Of a stretch of 64,000 nt of DNA, positions 36,104 through 44,818 are shown one piece after another. The translations under genes and the position numbers were made by a program. The stretch's first letter is position 1. Each line of letters starts with the position of its first letter. Under the pieces are notes generated by a model, which was not told where the DNA came from, searched no databases, and saw nothing but the letters and a program-made list of their open reading frames with translations. Source of the stretch: Allostella sp. ATCC 35155 (GTDB taxonomy: Bacteria > Pseudomonadota > Alphaproteobacteria > ATCC43930 > Allostellaceae); NCBI GenBank assembly GCA_006738865.1, contig AP019701.1, positions 186,001-250,000 on the forward strand. Reading direction: 5' to 3'.

Positions 36104-39035
36104 GGGCGTTCTCCGGGTCGACGAAATGCGGGCTGGAGATCTCGACCTCGACCGCCTCGTTCATCAAGGGAAAGGCGGCGACGAGGCGCTGGCCGTGGCG
36201 GTCCGCGTCGCCCGACAGCATGGCGAGCCCGATCCAGCCGCCGGGCTCGACCGAGCGGGTGACGCTGGTGATCCAGCCCAGGCTGCGGTCCGAGCCCGGC
36301 TCGACGAGGTGGGCGCCCGGCCGGATCTGGCGCTCACGATCGACCGCGCGCACGCCGACGAGGCGCGGGCGCGCGGGGTCGGTCAGCCCCGGCCGCCCGG
36401 CCAGCACCTTGCCGACGAAGTCGCCCTTCTTGGCCATCTTCCCCAGCCCGACGTCGCGCATCGTCGTCTGGCCGTTCAGCTCCGCGCCGGCGACATGGCC
36501 CTTCTCGATGCGCAGCAGGCCGAGCGCCTCGACCCCGTAGGGCTCGATGCCGAACTCTGCGCCGGCGGCCAGGATCGCCTCCCACACGGCGAGCGCATAA
36601 CCGGCCGGCGTCGCCACCTCGAAGGCGAGCTCGCCCGAGAAGCTGATGCGGAAGACGCGGACCGGGCAGCCGGCGAGCGTCGCGTCCGCCACGCCCATGA
36701 AGGGCAGGCCGGCATCGGAGATATCCAGGCCCGCGATGACCTTCGCCAGGGTTCGTCTCGCCTCCGGCCCGGCGACCGACATCGACGCCCACTGGTCGGT
36801 CACCGATGCGAACTGCACGTCGAGTTCGGGCCAAACGGTCTGGGCATGGAACTCCATGTGTTCCATCACCCGGCCGGCATTGGCGGTCGTGGTGGTGACG
36901 AAGAAATGGTCCGGGGCGAGGCGGCTGGTGGTGCCGTCGTCCATGACCATCCCGTCCTCGCGCAGCATCAGCCCGTAGCGCGCCTTGCCGACGGGCAGGG
37001 TCGAGAAGGTGTTGGTGTAGAGCCGGTCGAGGAAGGTGGCGGCGTCGCTGCCCTGGACGTCGATCTTGCCGAGTGTCGAGACGTCGCAGATGCCGACCGC
37101 CTGCCGCACCGCGCGGCCCTCGCGCAGGATGGCGTCCCAGGGGGCTTCGCCGGGCCGGGCGTAGAAGGCGGGGCGCAGCCAGAGCCCGGCCTCCATGAAC
37201 TCCGCACCGCGGCGGGCGTGCCAGTCGTGCAGCATGGTCCGGCGGATCGGCGCGAAGGCCCGGCCGCGATGATGGCCGGCGACCGCACCCCAGGTGACCG
37301 GCGAGACATAGGGGCGATAGGTCGGCATGCCGACCACGGCGACCGTCTCGCCGCGCGCCTCGGCCAGCACGGCCGCGCCGACCAGCCCGCCGGTCTTGCC
37401 CTGGTCGGTCGCCATGGCGTGGGTCGTATAGCGCTTGGCGTGCTCGATATGGCGATAGCCCTCGCGATGGGCGAGGCGGATGTCGGCGGTGGTGACGTCG
37501 TGCTGCAGGTCGACGAAGGACTTGCCGCGCGCCCGCACCTCCCAGAAGGGGGCGACGGTCGCGTCCGGGTCGTCGCCCTCCGGCAGGGCGAAGGCGGCCT
37601 TGGCCGCGAAGCCGGCCGCGGATGCCGCCGCCTGGCCGGCGGCGAGGCCGTCGCGGGCGGCGGCCGCGATGCCGAAGCAGCCGCGGGCGCCGCCGGCCGA
37701 GCGCTGGCCCGGCGCATCGCCCGGCACGAAGGCGGCGATGCGATCGTCCCAGCGCATGGCCGTGCGCGACTGGCTGGCGAGCTGGATCGCCGGCCCGTAG
37801 CCGCCGGAGACGCAGAGCAGGTCGGCATCGATCTGGAAGGCGCCGGCGCTGCCGATCGCCCGCGCCTCGACGCTGTAGATGCCGCGGCCGCCATGGCCGC
37901 CGGTCACCTCGTGCCCGGCCAGGACCTCGAACCCCTGCCGTCGGGCGGCGGCGGCGGCCGGTCCCAGCGGCCGGGGGTCGACCACGGTCACGCGCTCCGC
38001 GCCCGCCTCGGCCAGGGCGGCGAGGGTGCCGTAGGCTTCGTCGTTGTTGGCGAAGAGCACGGCGCGGCTGCCGGCGAGCACGCCGAAGCGGCGGGCATAG
38101 GTGCGGGCGGCACCGGCCAGCATCACGCCCGGCCGGTCGTTGCCGGGAAACGCGATCAGCCGCTCGTCGGCGCCGGTCGCCAGAACCACCTCGCCGGCGC
38201 GGATCGTCCAGTAGCGCTGGCGCGGCTGGTGCGCCGGCGGCACCGGCAGATGGTCGGCCACCCGCTCCAGCGCCCCCAGCATGTTCTGCTCGTAATAGCC
38301 GAAGACCGTCGTCCGCAGCGTCGTCGTGACGTTGGGCAGGGCCGCCAGCGCCGCCAGCGCCTCCTGCCGCCAGGCCTCCTGCCCGGGCTCGCAGAGGAGG
38401 CCGCCGCCCGCCAGGAAGTCCTGCTCGGCCAGGATGACCCGCGCACCCGCCTCGCCGGCGGCGCGTGCGGCGGCGAGGCCCGCGACGCCGGACCCGACGA
38501 CCAGCACGTCGCAATGGGCGTGGCAGGCCTCGTAATGGTCGGGGTCGGGCAGGGCCGATGCTCGGCCCAGACCCGCGGCGCGACGGATCGCCGGCTCGTA
38601 GACCTTCTCCCAGAAGGCGGCTGGCCACATGAAGGTCTTGTAGTAGAACCCGGCCGGCAGGAAGCGCGACAGGGCCGAGTTCACGCACATCAGGTCGAGC
38701 GCCAGCGACGGCCAGCGGTTCTGGCTCCGGGCGACGAGCCCGTCATGCAGCTCGACGGTCGTCACCTTGCTGTTCGGCGTCGCCCGCGCACCGGTGCCGA
38801 TGCCGGCCAGCGCGTTCGGCTCCTCCGGCCCGGCGGTGTAGATTCCGCGCGGCCGGTGATACTTGAAGCTGCGGCCGACGATGCGCACGCCTGCCGCCAG
38901 CAGGGCCGAGGCGAGCGTATCGCCGGGATGGCCCTGATAGGCGCGCCCGTCGAAGCGGAAGGTCAGGCTACGGTCGCGGTCGACATGGCCGCCCTTGCGG
39001 GTGCGCAGGCGCGGCCGGCGGGGCAGCTCGATCAT
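36090..39035 (-). CDS. soxA: Sarcosine oxidase alpha subunit
   Basis: A 981-residue subunit, the usual size. The N-terminal Fer2_4-like part has GHPGDTLASALLAAGVRIV and the FKYHRPRGI stretch. The NAD-binding domain has LVVGSGVAGLAAARAAG (about 180) and VVLATGADERL. The C-terminal aminomethyltransferase (GcvT) half carries FVDLQHDVTTADI-like and AKKGDFVGK segments and binds tetrahydrofolate. With SoxB, D and G it oxidises sarcosine to glycine, H2O2 and 5,10-methylene-tetrahydrofolate. The start MIELPRRPR at 39035 overlaps soxD by 4 bases (ATGA). The frame upstream of 39035 is a shadow of soxD. Confidence 0.95.
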   Translation of the reverse strand: MIELPRRPRLRTRKGGHVDRDRSLTFRFDGRAYQGHPGDTLASALLAAGVRIVGRSFKYHRPRGIYTAGPEEPNALAGIGTGARATPNSKVTTVELHDGLVARSQNRWPSLALDLMCVNSALSRFLPAGFYYKTFMWPAAFWEKVYEPAIRRAAGLGRASALPDPDHYEACHAHCDVLVVGSGVAGLAAARAAGEAGARVILAEQDFLAGGGLLCEPGQEAWRQEALAALAALPNVTTTLRTTVFGYYEQNMLGALERVADHLPVPPAHQPRQRYWTIRAGEVVLATGADERLIAFPGNDRPGVMLAGAARTYARRFGVLAGSRAVLFANNDEAYGTLAALAEAGAERVTVVDPRPLGPAAAAARRQGFEVLAGHEVTGGHGGRGIYSVEARAIGSAGAFQIDADLLCVSGGYGPAIQLASQSRTAMRWDDRIAAFVPGDAPGQRSAGGARGCFGIAAAARDGLAAGQAAASAAGFAAKAAFALPEGDDPDATVAPFWEVRARGKSFVDLQHDVTTADIRLAHREGYRHIEHAKRYTTHAMATDQGKTGGLVGAAVLAEARGETVAVVGMPTYRPYVSPVTWGAVAGHHRGRAFAPIRRTMLHDWHARRGAEFMEAGLWLRPAFYARPGEAPWDAILREGRAVRQAVGICDVSTLGKIDVQGSDAATFLDRLYTNTFSTLPVGKARYGLMLREDGMVMDDGTTSRLAPDHFFVTTTTANAGRVMEHMEFHAQTVWPELDVQFASVTDQWASMSVAGPEARRTLAKVIAGLDISDAGLPFMGVADATLAGCPVRVFRISFSGELAFEVATPAGYALAVWEAILAAGAEFGIEPYGVEALGLLRIEKGHVAGAELNGQTTMRDVGLGKMAKKGDFVGKVLAGRPGLTDPARPRLVGVRAVDRERQIRPGAHLVEPGSDRSLGWITSVTRSVEPGGWIGLAMLSGDADRHGQRLVAAFPLMNEAVEVEISSPHFVDPENARVRS

Positions 39036-39307
39036 TCCGCAGGAACCGGCAGGGAGTCGCCGGCCTTGCCGGTGCCAGCGATCTCGTGGGTCATGGTGTG
39101 GCGCACCACCTTCACGAACTGGCGGCAGCCGCCGGCATGGTGCCACCATTCGGTATGCCAGCCGCGCGGGTTGGCGCGCGTGTAGACATAGTCGTAGAAG
39201 GCGTCGATCCCCGCGTCGTGGGCCGGGCGGCGGACGGTGGCGTCGCCGCGATAGGCGAATTCCGCCTCGTCGCGCGGGCCGCACCAGGGACAATCGATGC
39301 GATGCAT
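39032..39307 (-). CDS. soxD: Sarcosine oxidase delta subunit
   Basis: A 91-residue zinc-binding small subunit. The CPWCGPRDEAEF motif gives the first Cys pair, HH and C in WWHHAGGC give further zinc ligands, and RQFVKVVRHTMTHEI is conserved in SoxD. It stabilises the complex rather than taking part in catalysis. It lies between soxB (13 bp before it) and soxA (4-base overlap). Confidence 0.95.
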   Translation of the reverse strand: MHRIDCPWCGPRDEAEFAYRGDATVRRPAHDAGIDAFYDYVYTRANPRGWHTEWWHHAGGCRQFVKVVRHTMTHEIAGTGKAGDSLPVPAE

Positions 39308-39320
39308 GGCGGCGGCCTCC

Positions 39321-40574
39321 TCACTGCGCCCAGGGCCAGGGGCCGACGCCGCGCTCGTCCATCAGGCGGCCGTCGCGGAAGCGCTCGATGGTCATGCTGG
39401 CGTTGAGCCGGTGCGGCTCGTCCTTCGCGATGGTGTGCGCGAAGCACCAGCCCGAGCCGGGGGTCGCCTTGAAGCCGCCGTAGCACCAGCCGCCATTGAG
39501 GTAGAGGCCCTCGACGGGGGTGCGGCAGATGAGGGGCGAGCCGTCCATCGTCATGTCCATCACCCCGCCCCATTGCCGCAGCACGCGCAGGCGCGACAGG
39601 CAGGGCATCATCGAAACGCCGGCGGCGAAGACATGCTCCACCATCTGCAGCGTGCCGCGCTGGGCATAGGAATTGTAGCCGTCGAGGTCGCCGCCGAAGA
39701 CGAGCCCGCCCTTGTCCGACTGGCTGATGTAGAAGTGCCCGGCGCCGAAGGTGACCACGGTGTCGACCAGCGGCTTCAGACCTTCGGTCACGAAGGCCTG
39801 GAGGACGTGGCTCTCGATCGGCAGGCGGAGGCCCGCCATCGCCGCGACGCGCGAGGTGTTGCCGGCGACCGCCATGCCGACCTTGCCGGCGGCGATCGGC
39901 CCGCGCGTCGTCTCGACCCCGGTGACGCGGCCGCCCTCGCGGCGGATGCCCGTCACCTCGCAATGCTGGATGATGTCGACGCCGAGCCGGTCGGCCGCGC
40001 GCGCGAAGCCCCAGGCGACGGCGTCGTGCCGGGCGGTGCCGCCGCGCCGCTGCAGCAGGCCGCCCATGACCGGGAAGCGGGCATTGTCGAAGTCCAGCAG
40101 CGGCACCATCGCCCGCACCTGCTCGCGGTCGAGCAGTTCGGCATCGACGCCGATGAGGCGCATCGAGTTGCCGCGACGGGCGGCGGCGTGCTTCTGCGCG
40201 TCCGAGTGGAAGAGGTTGAGGACGCCGCGCTGGCTCATCATGACGTTGAAGTTGAGATCCTGCTCCAGCCCCTCCCAGAGCTTCAGCGACCATTCGTAGA
40301 AATGGTTGTTCTCAGGCAGGAGGTAGTTGGAGCGCACGATCGTGGTGTTGCGCCCGGTGTTGCCGAGTCCGATCGGCCCCTTCTCGAGCACGGCGACGTT
40401 GGTGATGCCGTGCTCCTTGGCGAGATAGTAGGCGCTGGCGAGGCCGTGGCCGCCGCCGCCGATGATGATGACGTCATAGGACGGCTTCGGCGCCGGGTCG
40501 CGCCATGCGCGGCCCCAGCCGGCATGGCCGCCCAGCGCCTTGGTCAGAAGGCCGAAGGCCGAATATCGCGTCAT
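39321..40574 (-). CDS. soxB: Sarcosine oxidase beta subunit
   Basis: A 417-residue subunit holding the catalytic FAD and a covalent flavin in characterised members. The FAD-binding motif is DVIIIGGGGHGLASAYYLA at about 34-52. GNTGRNTTIVRSNYL is the conserved block after it, and GLYLNGGWCYGGFKATPGSG near the C-terminus includes the conserved Trp-Cys-Gly region. It is the first gene of soxBDAG. The longer open frame upstream is not supported. Upstream lie two palindromes (40582-40595 and 40604-40616) in the divergent gap to the imelysin gene. Confidence 0.95.
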   Translation of the reverse strand: MTRYSAFGLLTKALGGHAGWGRAWRDPAPKPSYDVIIIGGGGHGLASAYYLAKEHGITNVAVLEKGPIGLGNTGRNTTIVRSNYLLPENNHFYEWSLKLWEGLEQDLNFNVMMSQRGVLNLFHSDAQKHAAARRGNSMRLIGVDAELLDREQVRAMVPLLDFDNARFPVMGGLLQRRGGTARHDAVAWGFARAADRLGVDIIQHCEVTGIRREGGRVTGVETTRGPIAAGKVGMAVAGNTSRVAAMAGLRLPIESHVLQAFVTEGLKPLVDTVVTFGAGHFYISQSDKGGLVFGGDLDGYNSYAQRGTLQMVEHVFAAGVSMMPCLSRLRVLRQWGGVMDMTMDGSPLICRTPVEGLYLNGGWCYGGFKATPGSGWCFAHTIAKDEPHRLNASMTIERFRDGRLMDERGVGPWPWAQ

Positions 40575-40581
40575 GTGGTGC

Positions 40582-40616
40582 CGGAAGCGCTTCCGAATGC
40601 CCAGTGTCCGCGACAC
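40582..40616. promoter_or_regulatory. Two palindromes upstream of soxB
   Basis: CGGAAGCGCTTCCG (40582-40595) is a perfect 14-bp palindrome 7 bp from the soxB start. GTGTC-CGC-GACAC (40604-40616) is a second one 8 bp further on. Their place directly upstream of soxBDAG suggests operator sites or a leader hairpin. No adjacent regulator gene identifies the protein. Confidence 0.4.
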
Positions 40617-40692
40617 GCTAAGGGCGATGGGCGACGCGCGCAATCGGGGTCGCATCGCCTCGCGCGGCGCATTGCCGCATCGCCCGCTGCTA

Positions 40693-40721
40693 CTGACAGT
40701 CATAATCACTTGCACTATGGT
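40693..40721 (+). promoter_or_regulatory. Candidate promoter of the imelysin cluster
   Basis: CTGACA (40693-40698) and TATGGT (40716-40721) are separated by 17 bp and lie 37 bp before the GTG start of the first imelysin gene. The spacer contains CATAATCA, which is AT-rich for this genome. I could not match it with confidence to a Fur or Irr box. Confidence 0.4.
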
Positions 40722-40757
40722 CCGCCTCTGCCAGCAGCCAGGAGGAGTAGCCAGACC

Positions 40758-42053
40758 GTGACCATCGCACAGCCCATCTTCGCCAAGCCCCTCGCGGCGA
40801 TCGGCATCCTGGTCGCGTTCGCTGTCGCGGCCCCGGCACAGGCGGCCGACAAGCGGCAGATCGCGGCGACCTATGGCGACATCGCCCAGGCGATGTACCA
40901 GGACGCCCATGCCGGCGCCGTGACCTTGAAGACGGCCGTCGATGCCCTGGTGAAGGAGCCGGGTGAAGCCGCCATGACGGCGGCCCGGAAGGCCTGGATC
41001 GACGCCCGCGTCCCCTACCAGCAGACCGAGGTCTTCCGCTTCGGCAACGCCATCGTCGACGAGTGGGAAGGCAAGGTGAACGGCTGGCCGCTCGACGAAG
41101 GGCTGATCGACTATGTCGATCCCGCCTATGGCGAGGAGAGCGACGCCAATCCCCTCTACACGGCCAACATCATCGCCAAGCCGAAGATCCGGTTCGGTGG
41201 CAAGACCATCGATGCGACCCGCATCACCAAGAAGCTGATCTCGACCCGGCTGCACGAGCTGGGCGGCATCGAGGCCAACGTCGCGACCGGCTGGCACGCG
41301 GTCGAGTTCCTGCTCTGGGGGCAGGATCTGAACGGCACCGACGCCGGCGCCGGCAACCGCCCCTGGACCGACTATGCGAAGGGCAGCGCCTGCACCAACG
41401 GCAACTGCGAGCGGCGGGCCCGATACCTCACGGTCGCGACCGACCTCCTGGTCGACGACCTTGCCTGGATGGTCAAGCAATGGGCGAAGGGCGGCAAGGC
41501 TCGCAAGGCGCTCCTCAAGGGCGGGCCGGACGGCGCCGTCTCGACCATCCTGACCGGCATCGGCAGCCTGTCCTATGGCGAGTTGGCCGGCGAGCGGATG
41601 AAGCTCGGCCTCATGCTGCACGACCCCGAGGAGGAGCATGACTGCTTCTCGGACAACACGCACAACAGCCACTACTACAACGTCGCCGGCATGCGCGCGG
41701 TCTGGTTCGGCGAGTACCGGCGGACCGGCGGCACGGTCGTCAAGGGACCGTCGCCGGCCGACCTCGCCCGGGCGACCGATCCCGCCCTCGCCGACGAGAT
41801 GAAGGCCAAGCTCGACGCCACCGAGGCCGCGATGCGCACGCTGAAGGAGCGCGCCGAGACCAAGGAGGCCTACGACCAGATGATCGGGCCGGACAATCGG
41901 GAGGGCAATGCGGTCGTCCAGGCGGCGATCGACCGGCTGACCGACCAGACCAAGTCGCTGGAGCGGGTGGTGGCGGCCCTCAAGCTGAAGCCGATCCAGT
42001 TCGAAGGCTCCGAGAGCCTCGACGATCCGGCGAAGGTCTTCCAGAAGAAGTGA
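40758..42053 (+). CDS. Imelysin family (M75, IrpA-like) protein
   Basis: A 431-residue secreted protein. The signal peptide ends near ...AVAAPAQAA (about residue 29). The imelysin motif GxHxxE is present as GWHAVEFLLWG, and a Cys pair (CTNGNC) sits mid-protein. Such IrpA-type proteins were named as iron-regulated and are found in the periplasm or outer membrane; they are thought to bind iron and are not proven peptidases. The start is GTG 40758, about 8 nt after AGGAGGAG. It is followed 4 bp later by the di-haem oxidoreductase gene, then a second imelysin and a DUF1513 gene, a recurrent iron-associated neighbourhood. Confidence 0.92.
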   Translation: MTIAQPIFAKPLAAIGILVAFAVAAPAQAADKRQIAATYGDIAQAMYQDAHAGAVTLKTAVDALVKEPGEAAMTAARKAWIDARVPYQQTEVFRFGNAIVDEWEGKVNGWPLDEGLIDYVDPAYGEESDANPLYTANIIAKPKIRFGGKTIDATRITKKLISTRLHELGGIEANVATGWHAVEFLLWGQDLNGTDAGAGNRPWTDYAKGSACTNGNCERRARYLTVATDLLVDDLAWMVKQWAKGGKARKALLKGGPDGAVSTILTGIGSLSYGELAGERMKLGLMLHDPEEEHDCFSDNTHNSHYYNVAGMRAVWFGEYRRTGGTVVKGPSPADLARATDPALADEMKAKLDATEAAMRTLKERAETKEAYDQMIGPDNREGNAVVQAAIDRLTDQTKSLERVVAALKLKPIQFEGSESLDDPAKVFQKK

Positions 42054-42057
42054 TCCC

Positions 42058-43503
42058 ATGATCCGGCGTATCGCCTTCGCGATCGGACTTCTGTTTCCGG
42101 CCGCCGCCGCTCCGGCGGCGGCCGATCCGATCGACTTCTCCCGGCCCGAACCGGGCGAGGAGGATGCCGGCGGGGCTGCGACCGGCCGGCATCCGCTGAC
42201 CACCAGCGTCTTCTCCCATCCCTCGGCGAACATCTCCTTCGAGCGCCAGCTCGACTTCAAGGTCGGCGACGGCATCTTCCGCAAGCTCTGGGTCTCCGCG
42301 CCGAGCTCGACCCGCTCGTCGGACGGGCTCGGCCCGCTGTGGAACGCCCGGTCCTGCCAGTCCTGCCATCTGAAGGACGGGCGGGGCCGCGTGCCGGCGC
42401 CGGGCGAGGCGGCCGTCTCGCTGTTCCTGCGGCTCTCGATTCCACCCCAGACGGACGAGCAGCGCCGAGCCCTCGCGCAGCAGGAAGCGTCCCTCGTGCC
42501 CGAGCCGACCTATGGCGGCCAGCTGCAGAACTTCTCGGTCCAGGGCCATCTGGCCGAGGGCACGATGGATCTGTCCTACCGGGAGGAGCCGGTGCGGCTC
42601 GCCGACGGGACGGTCGTCTCCCTGCGGCACCCGACCTACGGCGTTTCCGGGCTGAACTACGGGCCGCTGCACCCCGAGACGATGCTGTCGCCGCGCCTCG
42701 CGCCGCCGATGATCGGCATGGGGCTGCTGGAACTGATCGAGGAGCGGGACATCCTCGCCGGGGTCGACCCGGACGACCGCGACGGCGACGGCATCACCGG
42801 CCGTGCCAACCGCATCTGGTCGCGCGAGTTCCTGCGCCCGATGCTCGGCCGCTTCGGCTGGAAGGCGGGGCAGCCGACCGTCGCGCAGCAGGTGGTCGAG
42901 GCCTTCGCCGGCGACATGGGGCTGTCGACGCCGTTGTTCCGCGATCCGTGGGGGGACTGCACGGCGGCCCAGGCGCGTTGCCGCGCGGCGCCGCACGGTG
43001 CCCATGGCGAGGGCGCCGTCGAGGTGGTGCCGAAGATGTTCGACCTCGTCGTCTTCTATTCCCGCCATCTCGCGGTGCCGGCCCGCCGCGATGTCGCCGC
43101 CCCCGAGGTGCTGGCGGGCAAGCGTCAGTTCCATGCGGCCGGCTGCGCTGCCTGCCACCGGCCGAGCTTCGTCACCGGCAGCCATCTCGACCGCCCGGAA
43201 CTGTCCGGCCAGCGCATCTGGCCCTACACCGACCTGCTGCTCCACGACATGGGCGAAGGGCTGGCGGACGGCCGGCCCGAGGGTCTGGCCGACGGCCGCG
43301 AGTGGCGCACGCCGCCGCTCTGGGGCCTCGGGCTGACCGAACGCGTCAACGGCAACAGCTTCTATCTCCATGACGGCCGGGCGCGCTCGCCGCTCGAAGC
43401 GATCCTGTGGCACGGCGGCGAGGCCCAGGCGGCGCGCGATCGCGTCGTGGCGATGAGCCGTCCGGAGCGCGAGGCGCTGCTCGCCTTCCTCCGATCCCTC
43501 TAG
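42058..43503 (+). CDS. Di-haem oxidoreductase (DHOR family)
   Basis: A 481-residue secreted c-type cytochrome. A signal peptide ends after AAAD (about residue 23). Two haem motifs are visible: CQSCH (about 99-103) and CAACH (about 362-366). GDGITGRANRIWSREF and GWKAGQPTVAQQVVEAFAGDMG are typical of the thiol-oxidoreductase-like (DUF1111/DHOR) family. These proteins resemble cytochrome c peroxidases at the C-terminus and their substrate is not settled. The gene sits between the two imelysin genes, suggesting a redox step (for example iron reduction or oxidation) in the same pathway. Confidence 0.92.
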   Translation: MIRRIAFAIGLLFPAAAAPAAADPIDFSRPEPGEEDAGGAATGRHPLTTSVFSHPSANISFERQLDFKVGDGIFRKLWVSAPSSTRSSDGLGPLWNARSCQSCHLKDGRGRVPAPGEAAVSLFLRLSIPPQTDEQRRALAQQEASLVPEPTYGGQLQNFSVQGHLAEGTMDLSYREEPVRLADGTVVSLRHPTYGVSGLNYGPLHPETMLSPRLAPPMIGMGLLELIEERDILAGVDPDDRDGDGITGRANRIWSREFLRPMLGRFGWKAGQPTVAQQVVEAFAGDMGLSTPLFRDPWGDCTAAQARCRAAPHGAHGEGAVEVVPKMFDLVVFYSRHLAVPARRDVAAPEVLAGKRQFHAAGCAACHRPSFVTGSHLDRPELSGQRIWPYTDLLLHDMGEGLADGRPEGLADGREWRTPPLWGLGLTERVNGNSFYLHDGRARSPLEAILWHGGEAQAARDRVVAMSRPEREALLAFLRSL

Positions 43504-43532
43504 CACCCGATTCCAAGATAGGAGGCGTCCCC

Positions 43533-44630
43533 ATGGTACGCCGGCTCTTCCTCCGCCTGTTCCTGATCCTGGCCTTTGCGCCCGCCGCATCGTCGGCCGC
43601 GGAACTCGACGAGGCCGGTCATCGCCGCCTCGTGGAGGCGGTCGCGACGCACTATGTCGTGCCGCGCTACGCGGCGCTGGAGACGGCGACGGCCGATCTC
43701 GATGCGGCGGCACGCGCCTTCTGCGCCGGTCCGGAGCGGACGCGGCTGGTCGAACTGCGGCGCCGCTACGGCGAGGCTTCGGATGCGTGGCAGCGCATCC
43801 AGCATGTCCGCTTCGGGCCGGTCGAATATTTCTCGCGTTCGGCCCGCTTCGCCTTCTGGCCCGATCCGCGCAACAGCGTCGGCCGTGCCCTGGCGGACCT
43901 CCTGAAGGCGGATGCCGGGCGGCTGGCGCCCGAGGCCTTCGGCCGCGGCAATGTCGCCGGGCAGGGCTTTCCGGCGCTCGAGCGCCTCGTCTTCGCCGAT
44001 GGTGCCGAAGACCGGCTCATGGCGGGGAACGCGGACGCCGGTCGCCGCTGCGCCGTCCTTGCGGCGATTGCGGCCAACCTCGCCCGCATGGCCGCCGACG
44101 TCCATCACGAGTGGGTCGGGGGCGACCGGCCGTTCCTGGAGGTGCTGCGCCATGCCGGCACCTCGGACTCGCCCTACCAGCATCCGCGCGAGGCGACCCT
44201 CGACTTCGTGAAGGCCCTGCACATGGCGGTCGAACTCGTCTCCGACCACAAGCTCGCGCGGCCGCTCGGCGCCACGCCGGCGGCGGCGCGGCCGCGCCTG
44301 GCGGAGGCCTGGCGCAGCGACCGCTCGCTCGCCAACGTCCGCATCGATCTCGCCGCCGGCGCGGAACTCTACGAGACCGGCTTCGCCGACGCGGTCCGTT
44401 CCCTCGGCGACGCGGCGCTCGACGACCTGATCCGCCGCGCCTTCGCCCAGAGCCGCGCCACCGCCGATCGCATCGCGCCGTCGCTCGAGGCGGCGGTCGC
44501 GGATGCCGGCGGCCGCGCGGAGGTCGAGCGGCTGGTGCAGGAGACGGCGGCGCTGAAGGCCCTGGTGGCGCAGCGGCTGACCGCGACCCTGGGCATCCCG
44601 CTCGGCTTCAACGCCCTCGACGGCGACTGA
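43533..44630 (+). CDS. Imelysin family protein (2)
   Basis: A 365-residue imelysin-type protein with a signal peptide (MVRRLFLRLFLILAFAPAASS). Landmarks are DAWQRIQHVRFGPVEYF (family acceptor helix), SARFAFWPDPRNSVGRAL, which replaces the GxHxxE of the IrpA type, and ADVHHEW near the middle. It is shorter than and clearly different from the first imelysin gene. It starts at ATG 43533 after GGAGG, 29 bp behind the di-haem gene. It probably forms part of a periplasmic iron-binding set with it and the DUF1513 protein. A strong inverted repeat follows the stop. Confidence 0.88.
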   Translation: MVRRLFLRLFLILAFAPAASSAAELDEAGHRRLVEAVATHYVVPRYAALETATADLDAAARAFCAGPERTRLVELRRRYGEASDAWQRIQHVRFGPVEYFSRSARFAFWPDPRNSVGRALADLLKADAGRLAPEAFGRGNVAGQGFPALERLVFADGAEDRLMAGNADAGRRCAVLAAIAANLARMAADVHHEWVGGDRPFLEVLRHAGTSDSPYQHPREATLDFVKALHMAVELVSDHKLARPLGATPAAARPRLAEAWRSDRSLANVRIDLAAGAELYETGFADAVRSLGDAALDDLIRRAFAQSRATADRIAPSLEAAVADAGGRAEVERLVQETAALKALVAQRLTATLGIPLGFNALDGD

Positions 44631-44677
44631 TGCCGGTTCCGAAGAGCGATGACTCATGGCGCTGGCCAGCGACTGTG

Positions 44678-44759
44678 CGTCCCTCGACTTCGCTCGGGAT
44701 GAGGTAGGCCATTGTTCAGATTAAGGATTTCCGCTCATCCCGAGCGAAGTCGAGGGACG
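44678..44759. repeat. 25-bp perfect inverted repeat (REP-like element)
   Basis: The arms 44678-44702 (starting CGTCCCTCGACTTCGC) and 44735-44759 are exact reverse complements, with a 32-bp AT-richer loop between them. It lies between the second imelysin and DUF1513 genes. The arm core CCCTCGACTTCGCTCGGG matches a dispersed palindrome that I recall from many high-GC proteobacterial genomes. Only one copy is seen in this window. It would form a long hairpin in RNA (possible terminator) or DNA. Confidence 0.85.
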
Positions 44760-44818
44760 CGACGGCATCAATGACGGGCCGTTCCGCTCCCACCGGATTT
44801 GGAATCAGGAGGCTCCCC

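Noticed and set aside
44631-44818. CRISPR-like or IS-end reading of the 25-bp inverted repeat
   Set aside because: Only two arms in inverted orientation, no direct repeats, no transposase and no target duplication seen.
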